The translations under genes were made by a program, and so were the position numbers. The notes beneath the pieces are model-generated. The model worked only from the letters and a program-made list of their open reading frames with translations. It had not been told where the DNA came from and searched no databases. Shown piece after piece: positions 27,551 to 37,015 of a stretch of 64,000 nucleotides of DNA (positions within the stretch are counted from its first letter, which is position 1; the number at the start of each line of letters is the position of its first letter). Origin of the DNA: Pseudomonas sp. HMWF032 (lineage in GTDB: Bacteria; Pseudomonadota; Gammaproteobacteria; Pseudomonadales; Pseudomonadaceae); assembly GCF_003060885.1 (NCBI RefSeq), contig NZ_QAIG01000007.1:121055-185054 (forward strand). Direction: 5' to 3'.

Positions 27551-27961
27551 ATGGCCAACACTCACATCGACCATCACCTCGCCCTGCTGCAGCACCTGCG
27601 CACCATCCTGGTCGCCTTGGGCGAAGCCGAGCAGATTCTCGATGACAGCCATGCCATGTACCTGGAGCGCTACGACGAACTGCTTAGCGACCTGCCGAGC
27701 GATCCGGAGGCCAGCCTCTACTTGGGCCAGGACCTGATCAGTCAGATCTTCCAGCGCTACCCGCAGATAGCCCACCTGGTACCGCGCGACCTGCTGTGGT
27801 TCTTCGGCGGTGACTGCCTGCACTTCATGCCGGACGAAGAAATCGAGATGTACCAGACCCTCGAAGAACGCCGCTTCTACGCCGAAGAAAACGACGCACC
27901 CTTCGACTGGAATCAGGAAAAGCAGCTGCTGAGCATGCCCGCTCAGGGCGGCAAGCACTGA
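27551..27961 (+). CDS. Conserved Pseudomonas protein of the PA2817 type
   Basis: A 136-residue acidic soluble protein, largely helical, with DLLWFFGGDCLHFMPDEEI near the middle and no known catalytic motif. The position between fadE and the tRNA-Gly/tRNA-Glu cluster, and its size, match the PA2817 family of pseudomonads as recalled from memory. Function unknown. The ATG at 27551 is chosen over a longer frame starting at 27506. A terminator follows 16 bases after the stop. Confidence 0.75.
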   Translation: MANTHIDHHLALLQHLRTILVALGEAEQILDDSHAMYLERYDELLSDLPSDPEASLYLGQDLISQIFQRYPQIAHLVPRDLLWFFGGDCLHFMPDEEIEMYQTLEERRFYAEENDAPFDWNQEKQLLSMPAQGGKH

Positions 27962-27976
27962 GCCTCAGCCAGAAAC

Positions 27977-28011
27977 AAAAAGCCCGCACGGCATAACCGG
28001 CGGGCTTTTTT
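27977..28011 (+). terminator. Terminator after the PA2817-type gene
   Basis: AAAAAGCCCGC and GCGGGCTTTTTT form a strong stem with a loop of about ten bases and a T run. Confidence 0.85.
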
Positions 28012-28035
28012 ACATGCATCAAAAACAGTAGAAAC

Positions 28036-28064
28036 AAAAACGCCGCTCAGTGAGCGGCGTTTTT
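28036..28064 (-). terminator. Terminator of the tRNA-Gly/Glu operon
   Basis: AAAAACGCCGCTCA and TGAGCGGCGTTTTT are exact complements with a one-base centre, giving a T run on the minus strand just after the last tRNA. Confidence 0.85.
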
Positions 28065-28086
28065 GATGCTTTCTATCGAAAGAAAA

Positions 28087-28162
<76 letters not shown>

Positions 28163-28184
28163 ATACAACTTGGTACAACAAAAA

Positions 28185-28260
28185 TGGCGTCCCCTAGGGG
28201 ACTCGAACCCCTGTTACCGCCGTGAAAGGGCGGTGTCCTAGGCCACTAGACGAAGGGGAC
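28185..28260 (-). tRNA. tRNA-Glu (anticodon TTC), copy 2
   Basis: A 76-base gene with acceptor stem GTCCCCT/AGGGGAC, encoded CCA and anticodon loop CTTTCAC. Confidence 0.97.
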
Positions 28261-28303
28261 CTTGGAACTTGTCGGCTACCTGCCTGAGCAGATCACCTTA
28301 ATT

Positions 28304-28379
<76 letters not shown>

Positions 28380-28413
28380 ATAAAACTTGGTTTCAGCACA
28401 CTTCATTAAGAAG

Positions 28414-28489
28414 TGGCGTCCCCTAGGGGACTCGAACCCCTGTTACCGCCGTGAAAGGGCGGTGTCCTAGGCCACTAGACGAAGGGGAC
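28414..28489 (-). tRNA. tRNA-Glu (anticodon TTC), copy 1
   Basis: A 76-base gene identical to the other tRNA-Glu at 28185-28260. First gene of the operon behind the promoter at 28563-28591. Confidence 0.97.
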
Positions 28490-28562
28490 GCTGCCCGGAA
28501 AATACAACTTGTCCGGCTTTCATGCGCTTCGCTGTTTGGCTTTGCGCGATGAAGTGGCGCGC

Positions 28563-28591
28563 ATTCTATGGAGCCTTTCAAGGCTCGTCAA
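28563..28591 (-). promoter_or_regulatory. Sigma-70 promoter of the tRNA operon
   Basis: On the minus strand TTGACG (28586-28591) and TAGAAT (28563-28568) are separated by 17 bases and followed by the GC-rich discriminator GCGCGCC, typical of stringently controlled stable-RNA promoters. The spacer contains the palindrome AGCCTTNNAAGGCT. Confidence 0.8.
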
Positions 28592-28709
28592 CCTCAATGT
28601 AAAAAATTTTATAAATCAACGACTTCAGCCCTTAATGTGATGCAGATCTATGAGGCCTTTGCCTAAGGCACTACACTCGGACGAAAAACCGGGAACGAGA
28701 GGCTCCATC

Positions 28710-29480
28710 ATGTCCCCACTCGTGATTACCATTTTGATTGTGACGGGCATCGTCATCCTGATTGGCATTGCCTACATCAATCATATGATCGAGAGCAGCA
28801 AGCTGGAGAAGTCGCGTATCAAAGCTGAATTGAATGATCGCCTTCGCCGTTGTGAAGTGCTGAGCGAAACTCTGCCCGGCCAGTTCATGACCCCCGCACT
28901 CAAACAGCTTCTCAACCGCCTGCAGCTGCATTTTGCGGAAAAAATTCTACCGCTGGATAAAAGCAACAGCACGTTGAAAGCTCGTGTGGAAGAGTTGCGC
29001 CTGATGCTCACACAGGGCGAAGCCATTTCCATTGCCAACCCCGCTCAACCAATCATTAACGAAGTCAAAGCCAAAGAGGTGCGCTTCCAGCTGGAGAGCC
29101 TGCACGCTCAACTGACACGTTGCGCCAAAGAAGGGAGCATCAGTACCAATGAAGCCAGGCACTGGTTGAAGGAAATACGCCAGATGCTGACCCAAGTACA
29201 CATTGAATTTTTTAGCAATATCGGCCAGCAGGCACTGCATCAAAATCAACCGGGTCAAGCCCGTCTGGCCTTCGAGCGCGGGGTACAGTATCTGCGTAAA
29301 CAGCCCGATCCTGCGCCTTACCAAGGTGCACTCAAAAAATTCGAAGAACAACTGGCACGTGCCAATGCACTGGTACTGGAAACCAGCAAACCCAGCATTG
29401 ATCTGCCCAGTGAACTGGATGCTGGCCTTGAGTCGATGAATAGCGATAACGAGTGGAAGAAGAAAAATATCTACGACTGA
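28710..29480 (+). CDS. Single-pass membrane protein with coiled C-terminal domain
   Basis: A 256-residue protein. An N-terminal membrane helix (about 3-23) is followed by a helical, charged cytoplasmic domain. A late segment (about 165-225) reads like TPR-type helices (IGQQALHQNQPGQARLAFERGV). GAGAGG precedes the ATG at 28710; an upstream in-frame start adds a hydrophilic stretch and is unlikely. No family name can be assigned. It is a conserved neighbour of the GST gene in pseudomonads as far as can be recalled, and 35 bases separate them. Confidence 0.7.
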   Translation: MSPLVITILIVTGIVILIGIAYINHMIESSKLEKSRIKAELNDRLRRCEVLSETLPGQFMTPALKQLLNRLQLHFAEKILPLDKSNSTLKARVEELRLMLTQGEAISIANPAQPIINEVKAKEVRFQLESLHAQLTRCAKEGSISTNEARHWLKEIRQMLTQVHIEFFSNIGQQALHQNQPGQARLAFERGVQYLRKQPDPAPYQGALKKFEEQLARANALVLETSKPSIDLPSELDAGLESMNSDNEWKKKNIYD

Positions 29481-29515
29481 CAGACTGCAGTCATTTTACT
29501 CAGTGAGCATGCTTC

Positions 29516-30178
29516 ATGAGCCTGACCCTCTATGGTGCCCCCCTGTCCCCTTTCGTAAGAAAGGTTCGCCTGTTCCTGGCCGAAAAGGCCCTCGACTATC
29601 AACTAGAAATCATCCTGCCCTTCGGCCAGCCCGCCTGGTACCGCGAGCTAAGCCCCCTGGGACGCATTCCATCATTCAAAGATGGCGATTTCAGCCTGGC
29701 TGACTCCAGCGTTATCTGTCAGTACTTGGATGATAAATACCCACACAACTCAAGCCTATTGGGGCGCACAGCCGAACAGCGTGCGCAGGTTCGCTGGCTG
29801 GAAAAGTATGCTGACTACGAACTGGCTCCACTCTGCACCTTCAGCGTATTCCGTAATCGTGCCTTGAAACCCAGCATGGGCCAGCTCTGTGATGAGGAGT
29901 CAGTCCAGAAAGCATTGACCGAAAAGCTGCCCGCGCATTTCGACTACCTGGAAAAGACTCTCGGTAACGCAGAGTATTTTCTCGGCGACTACCTGACGCT
30001 CGCGGATCTGGCCGTGACCTGTCAGCTGATCAACATGGAGCATGGTGCCGAGATACTGGATCCGCAGCGCTGGCCTAACCTCAGTGCCCACTACACACGA
30101 ATCAAGTCTCGCGCATCAGTACAGGGGGTATTGCCGGGCGAACTGAAGATGCTCGCCAAAATGAGCGCCAATGCCTGA
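29516..30178 (+). CDS. Glutathione S-transferase family protein
   Basis: A 220-residue protein with the thioredoxin-like N-terminal domain (LYGAPLSPFVRKVRLFLAEK, catalytic Ser probably in SPF, and a glutathione-binding ADSSVICQYLDDKYP) and the helical C-terminal domain with FLGDYLTLADLAV. Conjugates or reduces electrophiles with glutathione in the cytoplasm. Substrate unknown. Follows the single-pass membrane protein gene, and a strong terminator closes the unit. Confidence 0.92.
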   Translation: MSLTLYGAPLSPFVRKVRLFLAEKALDYQLEIILPFGQPAWYRELSPLGRIPSFKDGDFSLADSSVICQYLDDKYPHNSSLLGRTAEQRAQVRWLEKYADYELAPLCTFSVFRNRALKPSMGQLCDEESVQKALTEKLPAHFDYLEKTLGNAEYFLGDYLTLADLAVTCQLINMEHGAEILDPQRWPNLSAHYTRIKSRASVQGVLPGELKMLAKMSANA

Positions 30179-30197
30179 GTCATCGCCATCTACCTAT

Positions 30198-30225
30198 AAA
30201 AAGCCCGGCGATTGCCGGGCTTTTT
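30198..30225. terminator. Terminator between GST and methionine-sulfoxide reductase genes
   Basis: AAAAAGCCCGGC and GCCGGGCTTTTT form a strong stem with A and T runs on both sides, serving both convergent genes. Confidence 0.9.
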
Positions 30226-30246
30226 ATTCCTGCATTGAGGCCTGAC

Positions 30247-30729
30247 TCAGCAATCAGTCAGCTCGACAAATACCTCGACCAGTCTCTCGATGCCGGCCTG
30301 ATCCGCTGCGCTAAACCGCGCCAGCCGTGGGCTGTCGAGGTCCAACACACCGAGCAGGCGTCCATCCTTGAACAACGGCACCACCAGCTCGCTATTGGAG
30401 GCACTGTCACAGGCAATATGCCCGGCAAAGGCATGCACATCTTCAACGCGCTGGGTCTGCCCAGTAGCCGCTGCTGCGCCGCACACACCACGCCCAAAGG
30501 GAATCCGCACACAGGCGACTTTGCCTTGGAACGGCCCGAGCACCAACTCCTCACCACGAGCCAAGTAGAAACCCGCCCAGTTCAGATCGCTCAGTTCCTG
30601 AAACAGAAACGCCGAAAACTGCGCCGCATTGGCAATAAAATCTCGCTCATCGGCCAGCAATGCCTGCAGTTGCGCCACCAGCAGTGGATAGCCGTCAAGC
30701 CCTTGCCCGCTTTGTTGTAAATCAATCAT
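30247..30729 (-). CDS. msrC: Free methionine-(R)-sulfoxide reductase (GAF domain)
   Basis: A 160-residue single-GAF protein. The three cysteines that define this enzyme are present: VACVRI, GRGVCG and HIACDSAS. The binding-pocket Glu and Asp lie in SELVVPL and LLGVLDLDSP. It reduces free Met-R-sulfoxide through thioredoxin in the cytoplasm. It overlaps the end of the DUF815 ATPase gene by eight bases. With msrB at 35071-35466 the window encodes two separate methionine-sulfoxide repair activities. Confidence 0.9.
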   Translation of the reverse strand: MIDLQQSGQGLDGYPLLVAQLQALLADERDFIANAAQFSAFLFQELSDLNWAGFYLARGEELVLGPFQGKVACVRIPFGRGVCGAAAATGQTQRVEDVHAFAGHIACDSASNSELVVPLFKDGRLLGVLDLDSPRLARFSAADQAGIERLVEVFVELTDC

Positions 30730-31696
30730 CCGCCTTACTCACTAATTGCAGTCCAACCCAGTCACGGGCGAATTGATAGGCGCAGCGGCCATTTCGGTTA
30801 CCGCGGCCCAAGGCCCAACGTAGTGCAGCCTTCTCCAGTTCTTCATGCCACTTCCAGACCAGCCCAGCCGGGGCAGCGTGCACCTCCACCCAATGTCTGA
30901 CCACATCAAGAAAATGCTCCTGACTAAAGGGATAGAACGACAACCACAAGCCGAAACGATCGGACAGCGCGATCTTGTCCTCCACCGCCTCGTTGGGATG
31001 CAGCTCGCCTTCCACCCGTTGCCAGTTCTCGTTATCGCTTTGTTTTTCCGGCAGCAGATGACGACGGTTAGACGTGGCATACAGCAGCACATTGTCCGGT
31101 GCACGCTCCAGAGAGCCATCGAGCACGGTTTTCAACATGCGGTAATCACCCTCACCGGCTTCGAACGACAGGTCATCGCAGAACAGCACAAAACGCTGCG
31201 GCAAGCCGCTCAACTGTTCGACGATACGCGGCAGATCGGCCAGGTGATCGCGCTCGACTTCAATCAAGCGCAAACCCGCCGAGGCATATTCGGCCAGCAG
31301 AGCACGTATCAGCGAGGACTTCCCTGTACCGCGCGCGCCCCAAAGCAAGGCATGGTTGGCCGGTAACCCCTGAATAAACTGCCGGGTGTTGCGCGCCAAC
31401 TGTTCACGCTGCCGGTCCACCCCAATCAGGTCACTTAACCGCATATCCAGACTGACGTTGAGCGGACTCAGAAAACCGCTACGCCCTTCACGCTGCCACC
31501 GGGCAGCCAGACTTTGCGGCCAATCGATTGGCGCATGCACAGCTGGCAATAAAGGATCAAGGCGCATCAGAAGTGCCTCGGCACGCACTAAAAAATCACC
31601 TAAACGCGAATCCACAACACACTCCAGAGTTTCCGGCAGCCCAGACACTGCCGTGTGGTAAATCACTTGGGCTATGCTTGGCCTGCGACTCAACAT
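30722..31696 (-). CDS. DUF815-type AAA+ ATPase
   Basis: A protein of about 324 residues. Walker A is [17 protein letters not shown] and Walker B is [11 protein letters not shown], with the sensor block [14 protein letters not shown], all typical of the DUF815 family (PF05673). The biological role is unknown. The start is unsure: the frame also opens at an ATG at 31714, which would abut the divergent sagS ATG at 31715 within a single CATATG; 31696 avoids this. Transcribed leftward with the methionine-sulfoxide reductase gene. Confidence 0.87.
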   Translation of the reverse strand: MLSRRPSIAQVIYHTAVSGLPETLECVVDSRLGDFLVRAEALLMRLDPLLPAVHAPIDWPQSLAARWQREGRSGFLSPLNVSLDMRLSDLIGVDRQREQLARNTRQFIQGLPANHALLWGARGTGKSSLIRALLAEYASAGLRLIEVERDHLADLPRIVEQLSGLPQRFVLFCDDLSFEAGEGDYRMLKTVLDGSLERAPDNVLLYATSNRRHLLPEKQSDNENWQRVEGELHPNEAVEDKIALSDRFGLWLSFYPFSQEHFLDVVRHWVEVHAAPAGLVWKWHEELEKAALRWALGRGNRNGRCAYQFARDWVGLQLVSKADD

Positions 31697-31714
31697 GAGA
31701 ATGACCGGCCCCAT

Positions 31715-34027
31715 ATGGATATAGCGCTAACCCAACGTCTGTCATTCAAACAGGCCGGCTTGACCGTTTTGGTGGCTTTTATCCTTGGCACGGTGCTCAG
31801 CTTGGTGCAGGTGGGCGTCGATTATGCCAGCGAAGACGCGTCCATCAACCGCGAGATCAATGCACTGATGGAAATCAGCCATAACCCGGCTGCGCGTATC
31901 GCCTACAACATCGACGCCGAACTGGCTCAGGAACTGGTGCTGGGACTGTTGCGCTCACCTGCAGTGATCAACGCGCAAATCATCGACAACAACCAAATGA
32001 CCCTCGCCAGCGTCAGCCGCCCAGCCTTGGAAAGCCGCTACCGGATACTCAGCGACTTGATGTTTGGTCAGCGCCGACACTTTGAAACTGCCCTGTTCGT
32101 CAGCCACGCCCCCGAAGAGGCACTGGGAAAGCTCATCCTGGAAGTGGATACCTATGCGTTTGGCAGCCACTTCCTCAATCGTTCGCTGCTGACACTGCTG
32201 ACCGGTTTTGCCCGCAGCCTGCTGCTGTCGCTGATCCTGCTGGTTCTTTTCTATTTCATGCTAACCAAGCCTCTGACCAGTTTTATCCGTGCCCTCAGTG
32301 AACGTGACTTGCGCACCACCAGTAATGCCAAGCTGCCCTATCCGCGCGGTCATAATCGCGATGAGATCGGCGTACTGGTTGATGTGACCAACCGCCAGCT
32401 AACCAGCATTGCCAGCGAAATCGAGCAACGCCAACAGGCTGAATCACGCCTGACCCGATACCTAGGTGAACTGGAAGACATGGTTTCAGCACGAACGGAA
32501 CAACTGGAGGCAGCCAATAGCCGATTGCTCGATTCCAACCGCGAACTAGAAGAGGCCAGGCGTACCGCGCTGGACATGGCTCAAGCGCGCTCAGCCTTCC
32601 TGGCCAACATGAGCCATGAGATTCGCACCCCACTGAACGGCTTGCTGGGCATGCTGGCGCTATCACTGGATGGACCGCTGAGCAACGAGCAGCGCCAGCA
32701 ACTGTCGATCGCACACGACTCCGGCAAGGTACTGGTCGAATTGCTCAACGATATTCTTGACCTGTCGAAGTTCGAGGCTGGCCAGCTTGAACTTGAGCAG
32801 ATTCCTTTCGATCTCGGCAGCATGATTGAGGAAACCGCCAGCCTGCTGTCACAGAATGCTGCCCCCGGAGTAGAACTGACCACCCTGATCGACCAACACT
32901 TGTCAGGACAACTGCTAGGCGACCCGACCCGGGTCAGACAGATCGTCAGCAATCTACTGTCCAATGCCCTGAAATTCACCCGTTACGGTCGCGTCGACAT
33001 CAGTGTCAGCGCTCAGCCCAACGGGGTCAGGATCATCGTGCGCGACACTGGAATTGGCATCGCCGAGGACGCACAAAGCCGTATCTTCCATCCGTTTGCG
33101 CAGGCCGCAGTTGGCATCACCCGCCAGTTTGGTGGTACCGGACTGGGGCTGGCACTGACTCGCCGGCTCTGTGAGGCCATGCGCGGGCAGCTCAGCCTGG
33201 AAACCCGCGAAGGATTTGGCAGCACCTTTCGCGTCGACCTGCCCCTTCCCAGCCTGGGTGGAAAACCGCAGCCAGCGCAACTGCATGGGCGTATTGTCGG
33301 GCTGATCACTGCCAGCTCAGGACTCAATGCGCAACTGACCAGCCTGCTGCCGAACTGGGGGCTGGACTATCGGCAACTGGATATCGACAGCTCACTGCAG
33401 GACCTGCACGCCGACCTGCTGATCAGTGATTGCCCGCAGCGCCTGCAGGAATTGCGGCAGACCTACAGCCTGCCCATCCTGCTTGTTAGCGCCTACGGCA
33501 ATTTCCTCAGCAGCGAGCAAGTAGAAAATCTAGCCCCCATCGAACAACTGGCCAGGCCGGTATCACGCCACACACTAGTGCGAGCGTTGCGCCATAACCT
33601 GAACCAGGGCGACAACCTGCCAAACCTGACGGCCAGCGAACCACCGCGCAGCCGGCAAGCGCGCATTTTGTTAGTGGAAGACAACCCGGTCAATCAACTG
33701 GTGGCCAAGGGCATGCTGGGCAAACTCGGCTGCGAGGTGCTGCTGGCCAACCATGGGGCTGAGGCCCTGAGCCTGCTGGAAACGCAGAACGTCGATCTGA
33801 TCCTGATGGACTGCAACATGCCGGTCATGGACGGCTACGAGACCACTCGCCGGATTCGCCAGAAAGAGGCAATTGCTAAATTGCCAATCATCGCCCTGAC
33901 AGCCAATGCCCTGGCCGACGAGCGCGACCGCTGCCGCGCGGCCGGGATGGACGACTACCTGGCCAAGCCCTTCCGCAAGGATGAGCTGGCGGCACTGCTT
34001 GATCAGTGGTTAAGCGTCATAAAATGA
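31715..34027 (+). CDS. sagS: Hybrid sensor kinase/response regulator, SagS type
   Basis: A 770-residue inner-membrane protein. Two membrane helices (about 14-34 and 160-185) enclose a periplasmic sensor domain, followed by a HAMP-like linker and coiled coil. The phosphoacceptor His301 lies in [11 protein letters not shown]; the HATPase has [17 protein letters not shown] and [10 protein letters not shown]; the C-terminal receiver has Asp699 in [11 protein letters not shown]. The order and neighbours (ospR, gpx, msrB, alaA) match PA2824 SagS, which controls surface attachment and biofilm tolerance in P. aeruginosa. The gene overlaps ospR convergently by 25 bases. The name rests on architecture and context. 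Confidence 0.88.
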   Translation: MDIALTQRLSFKQAGLTVLVAFILGTVLSLVQVGVDYASEDASINREINALMEISHNPAARIAYNIDAELAQELVLGLLRSPAVINAQIIDNNQMTLASVSRPALESRYRILSDLMFGQRRHFETALFVSHAPEEALGKLILEVDTYAFGSHFLNRSLLTLLTGFARSLLLSLILLVLFYFMLTKPLTSFIRALSERDLRTTSNAKLPYPRGHNRDEIGVLVDVTNRQLTSIASEIEQRQQAESRLTRYLGELEDMVSARTEQLEAANSRLLDSNRELEEARRTALDMAQARSAFLANMSHEIRTPLNGLLGMLALSLDGPLSNEQRQQLSIAHDSGKVLVELLNDILDLSKFEAGQLELEQIPFDLGSMIEETASLLSQNAAPGVELTTLIDQHLSGQLLGDPTRVRQIVSNLLSNALKFTRYGRVDISVSAQPNGVRIIVRDTGIGIAEDAQSRIFHPFAQAAVGITRQFGGTGLGLALTRRLCEAMRGQLSLETREGFGSTFRVDLPLPSLGGKPQPAQLHGRIVGLITASSGLNAQLTSLLPNWGLDYRQLDIDSSLQDLHADLLISDCPQRLQELRQTYSLPILLVSAYGNFLSSEQVENLAPIEQLARPVSRHTLVRALRHNLNQGDNLPNLTASEPPRSRQARILLVEDNPVNQLVAKGMLGKLGCEVLLANHGAEALSLLETQNVDLILMDCNMPVMDGYETTRRIRQKEAIAKLPIIALTANALADERDRCRAAGMDDYLAKPFRKDELAALLDQWLSVIK

Positions 34028-34479
34028 TCCAATAGCCCGCCAACCTGGCTGCGCAACGCCGCAAGTGCATCCAGGTCGACACCCCGCTCACACAGCAACT
34101 GGCTTTTCAACGGCAGTACCTGTTCACGCAGAGCCCAGCCAGCGTCCGTCAGGGCCAGGTGCACCTCACGCTCATCGCTGAGCGATCGCTTGCGCTGCAA
34201 CAGCCCTTGCAACTCCAGACGCTTGAGCAGCGGCGTCAGCGTGCCGGAATCCAGCAACAGTCGCTCACCCAGCGCTTTGACCGTCGGCAGTGCCGGCGGT
34301 TGCTGCTGCCATTCCCACAGCACCAGCATGGCCAGGTACTGCGGGTACGTCAGGCCGAGCTGATCAAGCATCGGCTTGTAAGCACGGATTACTGCCCGTG
34401 AAGCGGCGTACAGCTTGAAGCACAGCTGCTTGTCCAGCTGCAGCCCTTCATCATCCGCGTACAGACTGGCCTGAGTCAT
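34003..34479 (-). CDS. ospR: MarR/OhrR-family thiol-sensing repressor, OspR type
   Basis: A 158-residue winged-helix regulator. The N-terminal [13 protein letters not shown] carries the conserved reactive Cys of the OhrR group, and [31 protein letters not shown] and [14 protein letters not shown] are the family's helix and wing motifs. It overlaps the glutathione peroxidase gene by four bases, the arrangement seen for ospR (PA2825) in P. aeruginosa. It probably represses its own operon until the Cys is oxidised. A 24-base perfect palindrome upstream of gpx is the likely operator. Confidence 0.9.
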   Translation of the reverse strand: MTQASLYADDEGLQLDKQLCFKLYAASRAVIRAYKPMLDQLGLTYPQYLAMLVLWEWQQQPPALPTVKALGERLLLDSGTLTPLLKRLELQGLLQRKRSLSDEREVHLALTDAGWALREQVLPLKSQLLCERGVDLDALAALRSQVGGLLDHFMTLNH

Positions 34480-34961
34480 TTCAGCAGCGCTTCGATCTCG
34501 GCTGTCAGGTCTTCAGGTTTAGTGGTCGGAGCGAAGCGCTTGATCACCTTGCCATCGGCACTGACCAGGAACTTGGTGAAGTTCCACTTGATGCCCTGGC
34601 TGCCCAGCAGTCCTGGCGCACTTTTCTTCAAGTTGACGAACAGCGGATGGGCATCGCTGCCATTCACATCGACCTTCTTGAACAGCGGGAAGCTGACGCC
34701 GAAGTTCAGCTCACAGAACTCGCTGATCGCGCCCTCATCGCCCGGTTCCTGCTTGCCGAACTGATTGCAGGGGAAGCCCAGCACCACCAGCCCCTGGTCC
34801 TTGTACTGTTGCCAGACGTTTTCCAGCCCCTTGTACTGCGGCGTAAATCCACACTTGCTGGCGGTATTGACCACCAGCACGGCCTTGCCACCGAAGTCGG
34901 CAAGGGTTTTCTGCTCGCCCTTGATGGTGGTAACCGGAATATCGAAGAGTGCGTTGCTCAT
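34476..34961 (-). CDS. gpx: Glutathione peroxidase family enzyme
   Basis: A 161-residue thiol peroxidase. The catalytic Cys lies in NTASKCGFTPQY (Cys replacing selenocysteine), with the Gln of GFPCNQFGKQEPG and Trp of KWNFTKFLV completing the tetrad. It reduces peroxides in the cytoplasm, probably using thioredoxin. The ATG at 34961 is chosen because AGGA lies eight bases before it; in-frame upstream ATGs lack spacing. First gene of the gpx-ospR operon. Confidence 0.93.
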   Translation of the reverse strand: MSNALFDIPVTTIKGEQKTLADFGGKAVLVVNTASKCGFTPQYKGLENVWQQYKDQGLVVLGFPCNQFGKQEPGDEGAISEFCELNFGVSFPLFKKVDVNGSDAHPLFVNLKKSAPGLLGSQGIKWNFTKFLVSADGKVIKRFAPTTKPEDLTAEIEALLK

Positions 34962-35004
34962 GCTGGCCATCCTGGAAAGTGGGAGTAGACGTAAGATAGC
35001 GAGC

Positions 35005-35028
35005 AATTAAATTGCATGCAATTTAATT
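35005..35028. promoter_or_regulatory. Probable OspR/OhrR operator, perfect 24-bp palindrome
   Basis: The 24 bases from 35005 to 35028 equal their own reverse complement; the half-site is AATTAAATTGCA. It lies 44 bases upstream of the gpx start, is AT-rich in a GC-rich genome, and resembles the AATT-rich operators of OhrR-type repressors. It also lies close to the end of msrB on the other side. Confidence 0.75.
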
Positions 35029-35070
35029 AAACCAAAATAAGGCCCGCTAATGCAGGCCTATGCGATGGCC

Positions 35071-35466
35071 TTAAGCTTTCGGCACCAGCTTGAGCGAAGC
35101 AGAGTTGATGCAATAACGCAGCCCTGTTGGCGCCGGCCCATCGGGAAACACATGCCCCAGGTGGGCATCACACTTGACGCACTTCACTTCGATGCGGTGC
35201 ATGCCGTGGCTGAAGTCGTCCAGGCTGGCGATGGCCTCACTGCTGACCGGCTGAAAATAGCTGGGCCAGCCGCTACCGGAATCGTACTTGGCATCGGAGT
35301 CAAACAACGCGGCCTGACAGCAGGCACAGTGATAAATACCCGGCACCTTGCTGTCATGGTATTGGCCGGTGAAGGCACGCTCGGTACCGCCCAGGCGACA
35401 TACATGAAACTGTTCCTCAGAAAGCTCCTCGCGCCAGACGTCCAGGGGTTTTTCCAGCTTATCCAT
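35071..35466 (-). CDS. msrB: Peptide methionine-(R)-sulfoxide reductase MsrB
   Basis: A 131-residue enzyme that reduces the R form of methionine sulfoxide in proteins. The two zinc CxxC pairs (CACC and CVKC), the SGWPSYFQP block, HLGHVFPDG and the catalytic Cys in RYCINSASL are all present. The ATG at 35466 follows GAGGA at eight bases. It is transcribed leftward towards gpx, from which it is separated by about 110 bases holding the palindrome. Confidence 0.96.
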   Translation of the reverse strand: MDKLEKPLDVWREELSEEQFHVCRLGGTERAFTGQYHDSKVPGIYHCACCQAALFDSDAKYDSGSGWPSYFQPVSSEAIASLDDFSHGMHRIEVKCVKCDAHLGHVFPDGPAPTGLRYCINSASLKLVPKA

Positions 35467-35640
35467 GGTCACAATCCTCAATAAAAATGCCCAAAACGAT
35501 CGTCAACATCACGTGGCAGCGCTCCGATGGAAGCTGCGGCGGCGCACGTTAGCGTGCATGGGTGACACACCACAAAAACGCCGGTGCGTAACTTTTGTGC
35601 ACAAGCCCCAAAGGGTGAAGCACCGGGATGGGCTGAGCAC

Positions 35641-35677
35641 AAAAAAGCCCAACCAGTACCTTTGCCAAGGTCGGGCT
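35641..35677 (-). terminator. Terminator-like hairpin upstream of msrB, possible small RNA end
   Basis: On the minus strand AGCCCGACC pairs with GGTTGGGCT (one mismatch) and an inner CCTT/AAGG stem, followed by six Ts at 35641-35646. No annotated leftward gene ends here, so it may close an unannotated small RNA. The surrounding 35467-35791 region (325 bases) holds no convincing ORF. Confidence 0.45.
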
Positions 35678-35689
35678 GGCACGTATCAT
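35662..35689 (+). promoter_or_regulatory. Possible sigma-70 promoter for alaA
   Basis: TTGCCA (35662-35667) and TATCAT (35684-35689) are spaced by 16 bases, giving a leader of about 95 bases before the alaA ATG. Pattern match only. Confidence 0.35.
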
Positions 35690-35791
35690 TCGACCCCAGT
35701 CTGTCACCGGCGTTACAACCTGCCAAGGCGCGTCATATCGCGACTGCTTACAGGGTAATTCAGCGACGTTTCTCCATTCGGGATCACTTAC

Positions 35792-37003
35792 ATGCAGTTC
35801 AGCAAATCGAACAAGCTCGCCAACGTCTGCTACGACATCCGCGGGCCCGTGCTCAAGCACGCCAAGCGCCTGGAAGAGGAAGGTCACCGCATCCTCAAGC
35901 TGAACATCGGCAACCCGGCACCGTTCGGTTTTGAAGCGCCTGAAGAAATTCTTCAGGATGTGATCCGCAACCTGCCCACCGCTCAGGGCTACAGCGACTC
36001 CAAAGGTCTGTTCAGCGCACGCAAGGCGGTGATGCAGTACTACCAGCAAAAGCAGGTAGAAGGTGTTGGCATCGAGGACATTTACCTGGGCAACGGCGTG
36101 TCCGAGCTGATCGTGATGGCCATGCAGGCGCTGCTCAATAACGGCGACGAAGTGCTGATCCCGGCACCGGATTACCCACTGTGGACTGCTGCCGTGGCCT
36201 TGGCTGGCGGCAAGCCAGTGCACTACCTGTGCGACGAGCAGGCGGGCTGGTTCCCCGATATCGCCGACATGAAGGCCAAGATCACCCCGAACACCAAGGC
36301 CCTGGTGCTGATCAACCCGAACAACCCAACCGGCGCGGTGTATTCCAAAGAAGTGTTGATGGACATCGTCGAACTGGCGCGCCAGCACAATCTGGTGCTT
36401 TTCTCCGACGAAATCTACGACAAGATCCTCTACGACGAAGCCCAGCACATCTCCACCGCGTCTCTGGCCCCGGACGTGCTGTGCCTGACCTTCAACGGCC
36501 TGTCGAAATCCTACCGGGTGGCCGGCTTCCGCTCTGGCTGGGTCGCGATTTCCGGGCCGAAACACCGCGCACAAAGCTACATCGAAGGCCTGGATATCCT
36601 CGCCAACATGCGCCTGTGCGCCAACGTACCGAGCCAGCATGCCATCCAGACCGCCTTGGGCGGCTACCAGAGCATCAATGACCTGGTATTGCCCAATGGC
36701 CGCCTGCTGGAGCAGCGCAACCGCACCTGGGAGCTGCTCAACGACATTCCCGGCGTGAGCTGCGTCAAGCCGATGGGCGCGCTGTATGCCTTCCCGAAGA
36801 TTGACCCGAAAGTCTGTCCGATCCACAACGACGAGAAATTTGTGCTGGATCTGCTGCTCTCGGAAAAACTGCTGATCGTCCAAGGCACCGCCTTCAACTG
36901 GCCGTGGCCGGATCACTTCCGCGTAGTCACCCTGCCGCGTGTGGATGAACTGGAAATGGCCATCGGCCGCATCGGCAGTTTCCTCAAGACCTACCAACAG
37001 TAA
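35792..37003 (+). CDS. alaA: Alanine-type aminotransferase AlaA
   Basis: A 403-residue class I pyridoxal-phosphate enzyme that makes alanine from pyruvate and glutamate. The start NKLANVCYDIRGPVLKHAKRLEEEG, the substrate block LNIGNPAPFGF, INPNNPTGAVY, SDEIYDKILYD and FNGLSKSYRVAGFRSGW (with the PLP Lys) match AlaA of gammaproteobacteria. It is followed after 12 bases by an SDR gene and probably forms a three-gene unit with it and the next ORF. Confidence 0.93.
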   Translation: MQFSKSNKLANVCYDIRGPVLKHAKRLEEEGHRILKLNIGNPAPFGFEAPEEILQDVIRNLPTAQGYSDSKGLFSARKAVMQYYQQKQVEGVGIEDIYLGNGVSELIVMAMQALLNNGDEVLIPAPDYPLWTAAVALAGGKPVHYLCDEQAGWFPDIADMKAKITPNTKALVLINPNNPTGAVYSKEVLMDIVELARQHNLVLFSDEIYDKILYDEAQHISTASLAPDVLCLTFNGLSKSYRVAGFRSGWVAISGPKHRAQSYIEGLDILANMRLCANVPSQHAIQTALGGYQSINDLVLPNGRLLEQRNRTWELLNDIPGVSCVKPMGALYAFPKIDPKVCPIHNDEKFVLDLLLSEKLLIVQGTAFNWPWPDHFRVVTLPRVDELEMAIGRIGSFLKTYQQ

Positions 37004-37015
37004 GCGGAGATCGCC

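Noticed and set aside
35681..35697. Possible sigma-54 site TGGCACG upstream of alaA
   Set aside because: The -12 element lacks the required GC of TTGC at the right spacing.
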